DNA of 14,925 nt from positions 1 through 14,925 of the forward strand of contig JABDQS010000027.1 of the NCBI GenBank assembly GCA_013042125.1. Direction: 5' to 3'. Positions 1-7,081 of the stretch are shown here, piece by piece; the first letter of the stretch is position 1; each line of letters begins with the position of its first letter. The DNA comes from Eudoraea sp. GTDB taxonomy: Bacteria > Bacteroidota > Bacteroidia > Flavobacteriales > Flavobacteriaceae. The notes beneath the pieces are model-generated. The model had not been told where the DNA came from and made no database searches. It saw only the letters and a program-made list of their open reading frames with translations. The translations under genes and the position numbers were made by a program.

Positions 1-1
1 G

Positions 2-571
2 GCCTGCAATTCACCCTATGTTATTATGACAGATGGAGATTGCATACCACGGGAAGATTTTGTAATGGTGCATTACATAAACAAGGAACCTGGGTTTTTT
101 ATCTCCGGAGGCTATTATATGCTTCCAATGAACATCTCTAAAGCGATCACGCGGAAGGACATAGAAGAACAGAATTGTTTTAATATCAATTGGTTAAAAG
201 AGATGGGTATACCCAAGACCTTTAAGAACAACAAGCTCACAGCCAGTGGATTCATATCAACGTTGTTCAATACGTTTACCCCAACCAATGCCAGTTGGAA
301 CGGTCATAATTCTTCCGGTTGGAAAAAGGATATATTAAATGTAAATGGCTTTGATGAACGTATGCAATACGGAGGTCAGGACAGAGAGTTGGGAGAGCGA
401 CTTTTTAATTTCGGGATCAAGTCCAAACAGCTAAGATACAGTGCAGTATGTGTTCATTTAGATCACAAAAGGGGGTATAAAACACCAGAATCTATTGAGA
501 AAAATAGGCTAATACGAAAGGAAACAAAGACAAAAAAACAAGTGTGGACCCACTACGGCATCAGCAAGTAG
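2..571 (+). CDS. Family 2 glycosyltransferase with galactosyltransferase-like C-terminus, 5' end cut by window
   Basis: The reading frame is open to the left edge: the codons before the first ATG (position 26) read ACNSPYVI and lead straight into MTDGDC. That is a GT-A DxD-type metal and nucleotide-sugar site, which normally lies about 90 residues into such a protein, so the true start is outside the window. About 189 residues are visible. The C-terminal half carries GWKKDILNVNGFDER followed by YGGQDRELGERLFNFG, the pattern of the C-terminal domain of galactosyltransferase-type GT2 enzymes, in which the acidic residues help hold the acceptor and catalysis. No membrane segment is visible, so it is probably cytosolic or membrane-associated and adds a sugar to a surface glycan. 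Its 3' end overlaps the convergent next gene by 19 bases. The family call is firm; donor and acceptor are unknown. Confidence 0.85.
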   Translation, partial: ACNSPYVIMTDGDCIPREDFVMVHYINKEPGFFISGGYYMLPMNISKAITRKDIEEQNCFNINWLKEMGIPKTFKNNKLTASGFISTLFNTFTPTNASWNGHNSSGWKKDILNVNGFDERMQYGGQDRELGERLFNFGIKSKQLRYSAVCVHLDHKRGYKTPESIEKNRLIRKETKTKKQVWTHYGISK

Positions 572-1347
572 TAGGCAAGTTCATTCTTTACTTCAAGGCG
601 TTTTAATTCTCGGAAACGTTCTAATACTCCCAAAGCGTTCAAATAGCAAATAATGATTCCCTTTTTTCCGTCCAGGATGCCAAGTCGCAAGATGTAATGA
701 TTAAAGAACTTCCAGGCTGGTTTTAGGGTATAAAAGAAATAATTGAAGCGTTTTTCACGATAAAAATCTTCTCTGGCCTTTAGTCGGCCATAGTTTAACA
801 TCTTTGCCTTATAGTCCTCGTAATTCTTATAGCAGTAATGGATGAGTTTCTCATTGAGGATGCCGGAAGTACCGTCTACCTCAAGCGTTTCATGGACAAT
901 TTTTTTGTTAGAAAATTTGGCCTTGTCTTTTTGAAATAAGCGATAATTCTTGTCGGTCTGCCATCCACTAAAACGAAGTGCGATCTTTTGGAACATGAAT
1001 TTTCTGTAGAACCAATAGGCGGCGTGAGGTTTCTCATCCTTTACCGTTTCTTGAATTTCTTTCCTAAGTCCTTCAGGGACAATTTCGTCTGCATCCAGGA
1101 AGAGAACCCAAGGATGTGATGCCTGAGTAAGGGCGAATGTTTTTTGTAAAGTGAAATTTGAAAATGGATGCTGTATTACCTTTACTTTTGGATGTTCTTT
1201 CAGAAATTCATAGGTGCCATCCGTACTATATGAATCTACAACTACAATCTCATCGGCGAAGGAAACAGAATCAAGACAGGCTTGAATATAGCCCATTTCA
1301 TTGAAGGTGATAATGAGAGCTGTAATTTTTTGATTCTTTTTTTTCAT
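553..1347 (-). CDS. Family 2 glycosyltransferase, WaaE/KdtX-like (LPS core type)
   Basis: A 264-residue GT2 enzyme. The nucleotide-binding start is TALIITFNE (residues 9-17), followed by VVVDSYSTDGT (35-45), the metal-binding LDADE (84-88), NYRLFQK (134-140) and VHETL (151-155). These blocks, in this order and spacing, match the WaaE/KdtX group of lipopolysaccharide-core beta-glucosyltransferases. The C-terminal stretch at about 200-245 is hydrophobic and basic and may lie on the membrane. The start at 1347 (MKKKNQ) was chosen over a GTG at 1383: the family begins just before the IITFNE strand, and the GTG overlaps a candidate -7 promoter box. It converges on the preceding glycosyltransferase with a 19-base overlap. 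The exact sugar transferred is not known; a surface polysaccharide or lipid A core role is inferred. Confidence 0.88.
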   Translation of the reverse strand: MKKKNQKITALIITFNEMGYIQACLDSVSFADEIVVVDSYSTDGTYEFLKEHPKVKVIQHPFSNFTLQKTFALTQASHPWVLFLDADEIVPEGLRKEIQETVKDEKPHAAYWFYRKFMFQKIALRFSGWQTDKNYRLFQKDKAKFSNKKIVHETLEVDGTSGILNEKLIHYCYKNYEDYKAKMLNYGRLKAREDFYREKRFNYFFYTLKPAWKFFNHYILRLGILDGKKGIIICYLNALGVLERFRELKRLEVKNELAYYLLMP

Positions 1348-1382
1348 ACTACCAGGATCTAAAAAGGCACTTGTTTTAAACA

Positions 1383-1390
1383 CAAAGTTA
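1383..1390 (-). promoter_or_regulatory. Candidate -7 promoter box for the WaaE-like gene
   Basis: On the minus strand this reads TAACTTTG, an exact match to the Bacteroidota -7 consensus TAnnTTTG. It would place the transcript start a few bases downstream and give a leader of roughly 30 bases before the ATG at 1347. No convincing TTTG -33 element is visible at the usual distance, so the call rests on one box only. Confidence 0.35.
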
Positions 1391-1440
1391 TAACAATAAA
1401 AATGTCATAAAATTGTCTTAGCAGGAAAATTTCCTACCAA

Positions 1441-2256
1441 TTATACGGCTACATTATACTCTCGCAAGGCATTATTCAAGGATGTTTTCAAATCTGTACT
1501 TGGTTTGCGTTTCCCAATGATTAGGGCGCATGGAACCTGAAATGAGCCGGCTGAAAATTCCTTGGTGTAGCTCCCTGGTATAACAACTGAACGAGCAGGA
1601 ACCCTACCTTTTAATTCTAGAGGAGCAGATCCTGTGACATCTATGATCTTAGTTGAAGCCGTTAGAACCACATTAGCGCCAAGTACAGCTTCTTTTTCTA
1701 CTCGTACGCCTTCTACGACTATACAACGGCTACCAACAAAGGCATTATCTTCAATAATTACAGGAGAAGCCTGTAAGGGTTCTAAAACGCCACCGATCCC
1801 AACACCACCACTTAAGTGGACATTTTTTCCTATTTGGGCACAACTACCTACAGTAGCCCAGGTATCAACCATAGTACCCTCATCTACATAGGCACCAATA
1901 TTCACATAACTGGGCATCAGGATGGTTCCGGGTGCTATGTAGGCGCCATGTCTTGCAACCGCATGCGGCACAACCCTAATTCCTTTTTCCTGATATCCTT
2001 TTTTAAGAGGAATTTTATCGTGGTATTCAAAGATCCCAACTTCCATAGTTACCATTTTCTGAATTGGAAAATACAGGACCACTGCCTTTTTTACCCATTC
2101 ATTTATCTGCCATCCTTCTTTAACAGGTTCGGCACAGCGTAAGCTTCCGGAATCAATAAGATCGATCACCTCTCTGATAGCCTTTCGAGTATCAGTTTCT
2201 TTGAGCAATTCACGATTCTCCCATGCTTTTTCTACAGTAATTTTTAAATCCTTCAT
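1441..2256 (-). CDS. dapD: 2,3,4,5-tetrahydropyridine-2,6-dicarboxylate N-succinyltransferase
   Basis: DapD transfers a succinyl group from succinyl-CoA to tetrahydrodipicolinate in the succinylase branch of diaminopimelate/lysine synthesis, in the cytosol, as a trimer. The 271 residues match the usual family length of about 270-275. The N-terminal helical domain (1-95) is followed by a left-handed beta-helix of hexapeptide repeats (about 100-230), with the signature blocks VPHAVARHGAYIAPG (96-110), VDTWATVGSCAQIG (130-143), GGVGIGGVLEP (150-160) and EDNAFVGSR (169-177). The start at 2256 (MKDLKITVEKAWENR) was chosen because family members begin a few residues before this helix. An in-frame ATG at 2265 is possible, but the frame upstream of it reads through the promoter region. 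It is divergent from ruvX with a shared control region. Confidence 0.96.
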   Translation of the reverse strand: MKDLKITVEKAWENRELLKETDTRKAIREVIDLIDSGSLRCAEPVKEGWQINEWVKKAVVLYFPIQKMVTMEVGIFEYHDKIPLKKGYQEKGIRVVPHAVARHGAYIAPGTILMPSYVNIGAYVDEGTMVDTWATVGSCAQIGKNVHLSGGVGIGGVLEPLQASPVIIEDNAFVGSRCIVVEGVRVEKEAVLGANVVLTASTKIIDVTGSAPLELKGRVPARSVVIPGSYTKEFSAGSFQVPCALIIGKRKPSTDLKTSLNNALREYNVAV

Positions 2257-2276
2257 GGAGGTCATTAAAATTTTTG

Positions 2277-2284
2277 CAAAGATA
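2277..2284 (-). promoter_or_regulatory. Candidate dapD -7 promoter box
   Basis: The minus strand reads TATCTTTG, an exact TAnnTTTG match, 20 bases upstream of the chosen dapD ATG. A transcript start about six bases downstream of the box would leave a leader of roughly 15 bases before 2256 but almost none before the alternative ATG at 2265, which supports 2256. No clear -33 TTG is seen. Confidence 0.4.
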
Positions 2285-2338
2285 GGAGGTAGGCCGGGAT
2301 TATGAGGTCGAATTTTATAGGAATAACAATTTATCCTG

Positions 2339-2346
2339 TATTTTTG
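2339..2346 (+). promoter_or_regulatory. Candidate ruvX -7 promoter box
   Basis: The plus strand reads TATTTTTG, an exact TAnnTTTG match, ending 13 bases before the TTG start of ruvX. With the minus-strand box at 2277-2284 it makes a compact divergent promoter region between dapD and ruvX. The implied leader is very short and A-rich, with no Shine-Dalgarno sequence, as is common in this phylum. No clear -33 element is seen. Confidence 0.4.
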
Positions 2347-2359
2347 CAAAAAATAAAAC

Positions 2360-2773
2360 TTGGGAAGGATCATTGGCTTGGATTATGGGAAAGTCAGAAC
2401 AGGGATCGCTGTTACTGACGAAATGCAATTGATCGCATCTGGCTTAAACACCGTGCTTACTTCAGATCTATTATCCTATTTAAAAAAGTATGTGAGTGAA
2501 GAAAAGGTAACATCCTTTGTTATTGGAGAGCCTAAGCAAATGAATAATATGCCCTCGGAATCGGAAGCCTTGATCGGGCCTTTTATTCAGGTTTTAAAAC
2601 AATCATTTCCTGAAATACCCGTTTATCGACAAGATGAACGCTTTACTTCAAAAATGGCCGTAAAAAGTATGATAGCTTCCGGTATGAAGAAAAAGAATAG
2701 GAGGGATAAGGCTATGGTAGATGAGATCAGTGCCACATTGATCCTTCAAGGTTACCTGGAACGAATAAAATAG
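2360..2773 (+). CDS. ruvX: RuvX/YqgF family putative Holliday-junction resolvase or pre-16S rRNA nuclease
   Basis: A 137-residue RNase H-fold protein of the YqgF family, which in E. coli is implicated in 16S rRNA 5'-end maturation and has been proposed as a Holliday-junction resolvase. Visible motifs are the first-strand acidic residue in GLDYGKVRTGIAVTD (Asp8), VIGEPKQMNNMPSE (54-67), the DERFTS block (92-97) and the C-terminal Asp121 in VDEISATLILQGYL. Together these supply the acidic metal site. The start is TTG at 2360: it yields MGRIIGLDYGK, which aligns with the family N-terminus, and no in-frame ATG precedes the catalytic Asp8. The gene is 44 bases upstream of def on the same strand, so the two are probably co-transcribed. 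Confidence 0.93.
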   Translation: MGRIIGLDYGKVRTGIAVTDEMQLIASGLNTVLTSDLLSYLKKYVSEEKVTSFVIGEPKQMNNMPSESEALIGPFIQVLKQSFPEIPVYRQDERFTSKMAVKSMIASGMKKKNRRDKAMVDEISATLILQGYLERIK

Positions 2774-2817
2774 TGTAGAAAGCAAAAAGATAGCTTGAAG
2801 ACTAAAAAGAATAGAAT

Positions 2818-3408
2818 ATGATATTACCTATTATAGCATATGGGGATCCGGTACTTAGAAAAATGTGTACCGAAATTGATCAGCAATATGAGGGATTAGA
2901 AACACTTATAAGTAATATGTGGGATACCATGTACAACGCAAATGGGGTTGGTCTGGCAGCCCCTCAAATAGGATTGCCTATACGGCTATTTATGGTAGAT
3001 ACCTCTCCCTTTGCAGATGACGAGGAATTAACAAAAGAGGAGCGGGAACAACTAGCGGGATTTAAAAAGGTATTTATCAACGCAAGGATCGTAGAGGAAA
3101 CAGGTAAGGCATGGGCATTTAATGAGGGCTGCCTTAGTATACCTGATATCCGAGAAGATGTTTCAAGGAAAGATACGATCAGCATGGAGTATATGGATGA
3201 ACAATTCAAAGTGCATACCCATACTTATGATGGCTTATTAGCCAGGGTCATTCAACATGAATACGACCACATTGAAGGTATATTATTTACCGATAAGGTC
3301 TCTAGTCTGAAAAAACGCTTACTAAAAGGGAAATTGACCAACATTTCCAAGGGTAAAATTGAGGTAGATTACAAAATGCGCTTTCCATTGTTAAAAAAAG
3401 CCCGATAG
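2818..3408 (+). CDS. def: Peptide deformylase
   Basis: Removes the N-formyl group from nascent proteins in the cytosol; a metal (Fe2+) hydrolase. All three family motifs are intact in the 196 residues: GVGLAAPQIG (43-52), EGCLSIP (103-109, with metal ligand Cys105) and QHEYDH (146-151, with His147 and His151 as ligands and Glu148 as catalytic residue). The acidic insertion between the first two motifs (about residues 61-82, DTSPFADDEELTKEEREQ) is the form I expect for Bacteroidota deformylases. The ATG at 2818 gives the standard N-terminus ILPIIAYGDPVLR. It sits between ruvX and the DUF5606 gene, a conserved flavobacterial order. Confidence 0.97.
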   Translation: MILPIIAYGDPVLRKMCTEIDQQYEGLETLISNMWDTMYNANGVGLAAPQIGLPIRLFMVDTSPFADDEELTKEEREQLAGFKKVFINARIVEETGKAWAFNEGCLSIPDIREDVSRKDTISMEYMDEQFKVHTHTYDGLLARVIQHEYDHIEGILFTDKVSSLKKRLLKGKLTNISKGKIEVDYKMRFPLLKKAR

Positions 3409-3433
3409 TCAAGGACGAATCAGTTTAATTTTT

Positions 3434-3441
3434 CATATTTG
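3434..3441 (+). promoter_or_regulatory. Possible -7 box upstream of the DUF5606 gene
   Basis: CATATTTG matches TAnnTTTG at seven of eight positions and lies 20 bases before the ATG at 3462, within the 53-base gap after def. It suggests that the small gene may have its own promoter in addition to read-through from ruvX-def. No -33 element is evident. Confidence 0.22.
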
Positions 3442-3461
3442 CGCCGAAATCAGTGAATTTT

Positions 3462-3881
3462 ATGAGTTTAGACAAGATCTTATCAATTGGGGGAAGACCC
3501 GGATTATTCAAACTAGTGACCCAAACAAGGACAGGCTTTGTGGCTGAGTCGCTGCTAGACGGAAAAAGGATCACTGTAGGGATGACAAGTAATGTAAGCG
3601 TACTTTCCGAGATCGCCATATTCACCTTGGAAGAAGAATTGCCGTTAATTACTGTTTTTAAGAAGATTCAGGATAAGGAAGATGGCGGAAAGACCTCAGT
3701 AGGACACAAAGAGGACAAATTAAAGTTGGAGGAATATTTTTTTGAGGTACTTCCAGATTATGATGAAGACCGTGTGTATCCCAGCGATATCAAAAAAGTG
3801 ATCCAATGGTATAATTTACTTCATCAACATGGAATCACAGATTTTGAAGTTGAAGAAGAGACAAAAGCCGACAAAGAATAA
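3462..3881 (+). CDS. DUF5606 family conserved protein of unknown function
   Basis: A 139-residue protein. The N-terminus MSLDKILSIGGRPGLFKLV, then RTGFVAESLLDGKR, is what I recognise as the DUF5606 family, a small beta-rich domain conserved in Bacteroidota next to def and often mazG. A second, helical part (about 80-125) contains EEYFFEVLPDYDEDRVYPSD and IKKVIQWYNLLHQHGI. The tail is strongly acidic (EVEEETKADKE). No signal peptide or membrane segment is present, so it is probably cytosolic. The start at 3462 was chosen over an upstream GTG at 3453 because the family starts at M-S/T-L-D-K. No function is established to my knowledge; the position after def hints at translation or housekeeping but does not prove it. 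The usual neighbour mazG is replaced here by a convergent peptidase gene. Confidence 0.85.
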   Translation: MSLDKILSIGGRPGLFKLVTQTRTGFVAESLLDGKRITVGMTSNVSVLSEIAIFTLEEELPLITVFKKIQDKEDGGKTSVGHKEDKLKLEEYFFEVLPDYDEDRVYPSDIKKVIQWYNLLHQHGITDFEVEEETKADKE

Positions 3882-3910
3882 AAATAACACCTCAATTTTC
3901 CCCTCTTATT

Positions 3911-5416
3911 TTAACGGGAAGTTTCCTTTATAAAATCGGACACATCTTTTTTAAACTGCGCCATAGAGGGAGGATGTGTATACATCATATGTCCAGCCTC
4001 ATAATATTTCATTATGATGTTATCCTTGATCTCTTTGGTCAGCCCTAAATGGTTGATACTGTGCTCAACCCCATAAAAGACGGTGGCAATATCATAAATA
4101 CCATTCAGGATCAAGACCTTCATATTGGGATCCTTAGACATGGTTTCGGCCAGATCGATCCCGGTATTGATGGCAGCCTGTGTGCCCCAACGCTCATTTC
4201 CCGCGTGGGTCCAATCCCATTTAAATCCTTTTCTACCATAAGCTGAAGTAGCATAATTCAATGACTTATTTACCTTTAGATCACGGTATAGATAATCGAG
4301 AAACCCGGCAATATAAGCGGGCGATATAGCATCACTTTGAGGATCGCGATTTCCTTCCTGTGCTAAAGGGTCCTGATTGATACCCGTAAATCGGGAATCT
4401 AAACGGCCTACAAGTTCTCCCTGTTCCCGAAGGAATTCTGCAAAAAATTCATTGTTTGTTACACGTAGATCTGCTTTCATCCAGTAATCCATACTGGTAC
4501 CTGTAAAGGCCGCTAATTTGGCAGCAACGGATTTTTTTTCGTCCGTGTCTATCAAATCGCCTTTAAACAAAGCAGGGGTATACACTTCTTCCGTAAAGGT
4601 TCTTATTTCATTGAGATAGTCATAGACATTTTCAGGTTTGTTCTCTACCCTGTCATGGTACCATGCGGTGGCGGCATAGGTAGGAAAATGGACAATATAG
4701 GGTAAGTCGTCATTTGGCGGAAAGAGCAGGGTTCGCAGATCAAATACTGCAGAGACCATTATTACACCATTCATGGCAATACCGTCGCTAAGCAATTTTT
4801 TCATCAAACCGGCATTTCTGAAAGTACCATAGCTTTCTCCCAAAAGATATTTTGGACTATTCATCCGGTCGTTCTCTATCAGGAACTGTTTTACAAAAAG
4901 TGATAGGCTCATTATATCCTGATCTACTCCCCAAAAATCCTTGAATTTTGCCTTTCCCAAAGGGATACTTAGTCCGGTTCCAACCGGATCTATCATGACC
5001 AGATCTGCTACATCGAGGATAGAAAAATTATTATTTACCAATTGATAGGGGGCCGCTGGGGTATAGTCCGGGTCGTTAACTATAATACGCTTCGGACCTA
5101 AAATACCCATATGGAGCCAGAAGGATGAAGAGCCGGGCCCGCCATTGTAGGCAAATACTATGGGTCGTTTCCTTGTGTTATTATCTCGCCTGTCTCCTTT
5201 GCTGTAATAGGTATGCCCCATTAATGCCAGAGGTTTGTTGTTCTCATCCCGCACCTGAAAAGTTCCTGCTTTGGCTGTCAGGTAAATGGTCTTACCATTA
5301 ATAAATACACTCTGCATCGTGGTAGAGACCTCTGCTTTTGGCACGGTGTCATTCTCGGTTTGAGAATATATCAGTCCAATAAATAAGATGGCAAAACAAT
5401 TTAAAAAGACTCTCAT
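3911..5416 (-). CDS. Exported S10 family serine carboxypeptidase-like peptidase
   Basis: A 501-residue alpha/beta-hydrolase-fold peptidase of MEROPS family S10, which removes C-terminal residues from peptides. The N-terminus MRVFLNCFAILFIGLIYSQ is a Sec signal peptide. Catalytic elements are the oxyanion/substrate loop NGGPGSSS (91-98), the nucleophile Ser195 in GESYG (193-197), Asp442 in NGIYDIAT and His476 in AGHMMY. The triad is complete, so it should be active. The lid region (about 225-400) is typical of bacterial S10 proteins near 500 residues. It is the last of four exported-hydrolase genes on this strand, 40 bases after the GH20 gene, and is probably co-transcribed with it. It converges on the DUF5606 gene with a 29-base gap. 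It would act in the periplasm or outside the cell; its natural peptide is unknown. Confidence 0.92.
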   Translation of the reverse strand: MRVFLNCFAILFIGLIYSQTENDTVPKAEVSTTMQSVFINGKTIYLTAKAGTFQVRDENNKPLALMGHTYYSKGDRRDNNTRKRPIVFAYNGGPGSSSFWLHMGILGPKRIIVNDPDYTPAAPYQLVNNNFSILDVADLVMIDPVGTGLSIPLGKAKFKDFWGVDQDIMSLSLFVKQFLIENDRMNSPKYLLGESYGTFRNAGLMKKLLSDGIAMNGVIMVSAVFDLRTLLFPPNDDLPYIVHFPTYAATAWYHDRVENKPENVYDYLNEIRTFTEEVYTPALFKGDLIDTDEKKSVAAKLAAFTGTSMDYWMKADLRVTNNEFFAEFLREQGELVGRLDSRFTGINQDPLAQEGNRDPQSDAISPAYIAGFLDYLYRDLKVNKSLNYATSAYGRKGFKWDWTHAGNERWGTQAAINTGIDLAETMSKDPNMKVLILNGIYDIATVFYGVEHSINHLGLTKEIKDNIIMKYYEAGHMMYTHPPSMAQFKKDVSDFIKETSR

Positions 5417-5456
5417 GATAGGTTTATTTTAGTTATCAAATTAGCTCTTATGACCT

Positions 5457-7076
5457 CTAGTCCTTAAGGATCTCTTTGTAAGCCCGATTGCTTTTTACCC
5501 AATCGATCCTCGGTGAGGGATAATATTTCACATTCATCATATCCAGGAAAGGGGTCTGATTGGCTAGTCGTACTCTAAAGTTTTCCCAATCTCTATTCTC
5601 TTCCAGGGTCCAACTCAATTCTGAGTACCCTATGACCCTTGGAAAGGCCAGATACTCCAATTCTTCAATATTACTTATTGTTTCGGACCATAGTGGAGCC
5701 TCTACCCCAAGGATCATGTCTTTTGGAATTTGTTCCACATAGGTCTCCGGGGTCCAAATATAGGCCGTATCTACGGGAATGTAGGCGGCCCAATGTAATC
5801 CATGTTTGGAAAGAGTGTCATATTGCATGTCCAAATAGGTCTTTTTAGCAGGGGACAGGATCACTTTCATCCCTTTTTGAATGGCCATTTTAGCGTTTCG
5901 CTCACTATCCCAGAACTGGGCTATGGAGCTGCTATCCAGATCTGCCTGTGCTACCTCATCCCATCCGATCAGTTGTTTCCCGTGTTTCTGAACGATCTTT
6001 TCTACCCTATTGACAAAATACAGATAATCTGCTTTACTTGTGGCGTGGCTCTCATCTCCTCCAATATGAAAGTATGGCCCGGGTGAAATAGCACTTATCT
6101 CGCGAACTACATCATCTATAAATGAGTATACGGTATCTTTCCTGGTATTGAAGGTGCTAAAGCCAACGCGTGTACCCTGATACAACTGAGGTGTTTTTCC
6201 GGTTCCATCTAAAAAAGGGTAGGACACCGAGGCAGCATTGGTATGGCCCGGCATATCTATTTCCGGAACGATCATCATATAGCGCACCTTAGCATAGGCC
6301 ACGATCTCCTTGTAATCCTCCTGTGTAAAAAATCCTCCTGCCTCTCCTCCAACTTCTGTGCTTCCGCCTATTTCAGTGAGTTTCGGCCAGGATTTAATTT
6401 CAATCCGCCATCCCTGATCATCCGACAGGTGAAGGTGTAAGACGTTTATTTTATAGTAAGCCAGAAGATCGATGTATTTTTTTACATCTTCCACTGAAAA
6501 AAAATGTCGGGCCACGTCTAACATGGAACCCCGGTATTCAAAATTTGGATGGTCTTCTATTGTACCTGTAGAGATAGGCCATATGGAGTGTTCTGATAAT
6601 GTGTCATTGCTGATCTCAGGGATGAGTTGTCTTATGGTTTGTATTCCTCTGAAGGCCGCTTTAGCGGTTGGGACCTCCAGGATCAATGAGTCTTTTTTAA
6701 TGGAAAGAATATAGGCTTCCTCATTGAGCCATTGTTTGTTTTCTTCCTGCAGAAGGTAGATAACCGGATCGGTTGTTTCTACTTCCCGGGCATTTGTTTC
6801 CAATCTTAAACCTGTTTTTTCGGCTATTTTTTCTGTTAGGTAAGTTGCCACCACTTGAAAGCTTTCATCGTCCGAACTGGTTTCTATTCGTGTAAATTGA
6901 TCTAAGCGAAATCCACTATTAGTGGCAATAATCTTACTGGGCATTGGAATCAGATTCTCGCTGCTCAGATCAGTCTCCGGCATTGCAATTTCTTTTTGTG
7001 GAGCTTCACATCCGATACTGAAAATAATGCCCAGAACCCCTAAGGTTGCAGCCTTTCTAAAATTCATTTTAATCAT
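5457..7076 (-). CDS. GH20 beta-N-acetylhexosaminidase, lipoprotein
   Basis: Releases terminal beta-linked GlcNAc or GalNAc by substrate-assisted catalysis. From the ATG at 7076 the protein has 539 residues. A lipoprotein signal (MIKMNFRKAATLGVLG, then IIFSIGC with Cys23) predicts a lipid anchor. A GH20b-like N-terminal domain (about 40-165) precedes the TIM barrel, which begins near YRGSMLDVARHFF (about 181-193). Barrel motifs include LHLSDDQGWRIE (215-226), PEIDMPGHTNA (271-281), the catalytic pair Asp341-Glu342 in HIGGDES, LIGWDE (369-374) and WSETI. The start was taken at 7076 because longer in-frame options run into the upstream SGNH gene; an ATG at 7067 is an alternative and keeps the lipobox. 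It follows the SGNH gene by 5 bases, a sign of translational coupling. Natural substrates could be chitooligosaccharide, peptidoglycan fragments or glycoprotein glycans. Confidence 0.95.
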   Translation of the reverse strand: MIKMNFRKAATLGVLGIIFSIGCEAPQKEIAMPETDLSSENLIPMPSKIIATNSGFRLDQFTRIETSSDDESFQVVATYLTEKIAEKTGLRLETNAREVETTDPVIYLLQEENKQWLNEEAYILSIKKDSLILEVPTAKAAFRGIQTIRQLIPEISNDTLSEHSIWPISTGTIEDHPNFEYRGSMLDVARHFFSVEDVKKYIDLLAYYKINVLHLHLSDDQGWRIEIKSWPKLTEIGGSTEVGGEAGGFFTQEDYKEIVAYAKVRYMMIVPEIDMPGHTNAASVSYPFLDGTGKTPQLYQGTRVGFSTFNTRKDTVYSFIDDVVREISAISPGPYFHIGGDESHATSKADYLYFVNRVEKIVQKHGKQLIGWDEVAQADLDSSSIAQFWDSERNAKMAIQKGMKVILSPAKKTYLDMQYDTLSKHGLHWAAYIPVDTAYIWTPETYVEQIPKDMILGVEAPLWSETISNIEELEYLAFPRVIGYSELSWTLEENRDWENFRVRLANQTPFLDMMNVKYYPSPRIDWVKSNRAYKEILKD

Positions 7077-7081
7077 ATTGT

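Noticed and set aside
1423..1435. AGGAAA-A-TTTCCT dyad just after the dapD stop
   Set aside because: The one-base centre cannot form a hairpin without losing pairs, and no T-run makes a terminator; it is too short to claim as an operator.
1816..2142. A 108-residue plus-strand open frame opposite dapD
   Set aside because: It is antisense to the hexapeptide-repeat coding region of dapD, with no independent start signal or motif.
2257..2373. A 39-residue N-terminal extension of DapD in the same frame, beginning MILPKFYF
   Set aside because: It runs through the divergent promoter region, overlaps the ruvX start and is absent from the known family N-terminus; the -7 box at 2277-2284 lies inside it.
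3881..3912. AAAATAA and TTATTTT arms around 18 bases between convergent DUF5606 and S10 genes, as a shared terminator
   Set aside because: The stem is seven A/T pairs with a long loop and would be unstable; it cannot be distinguished from ordinary AT-rich sequence.
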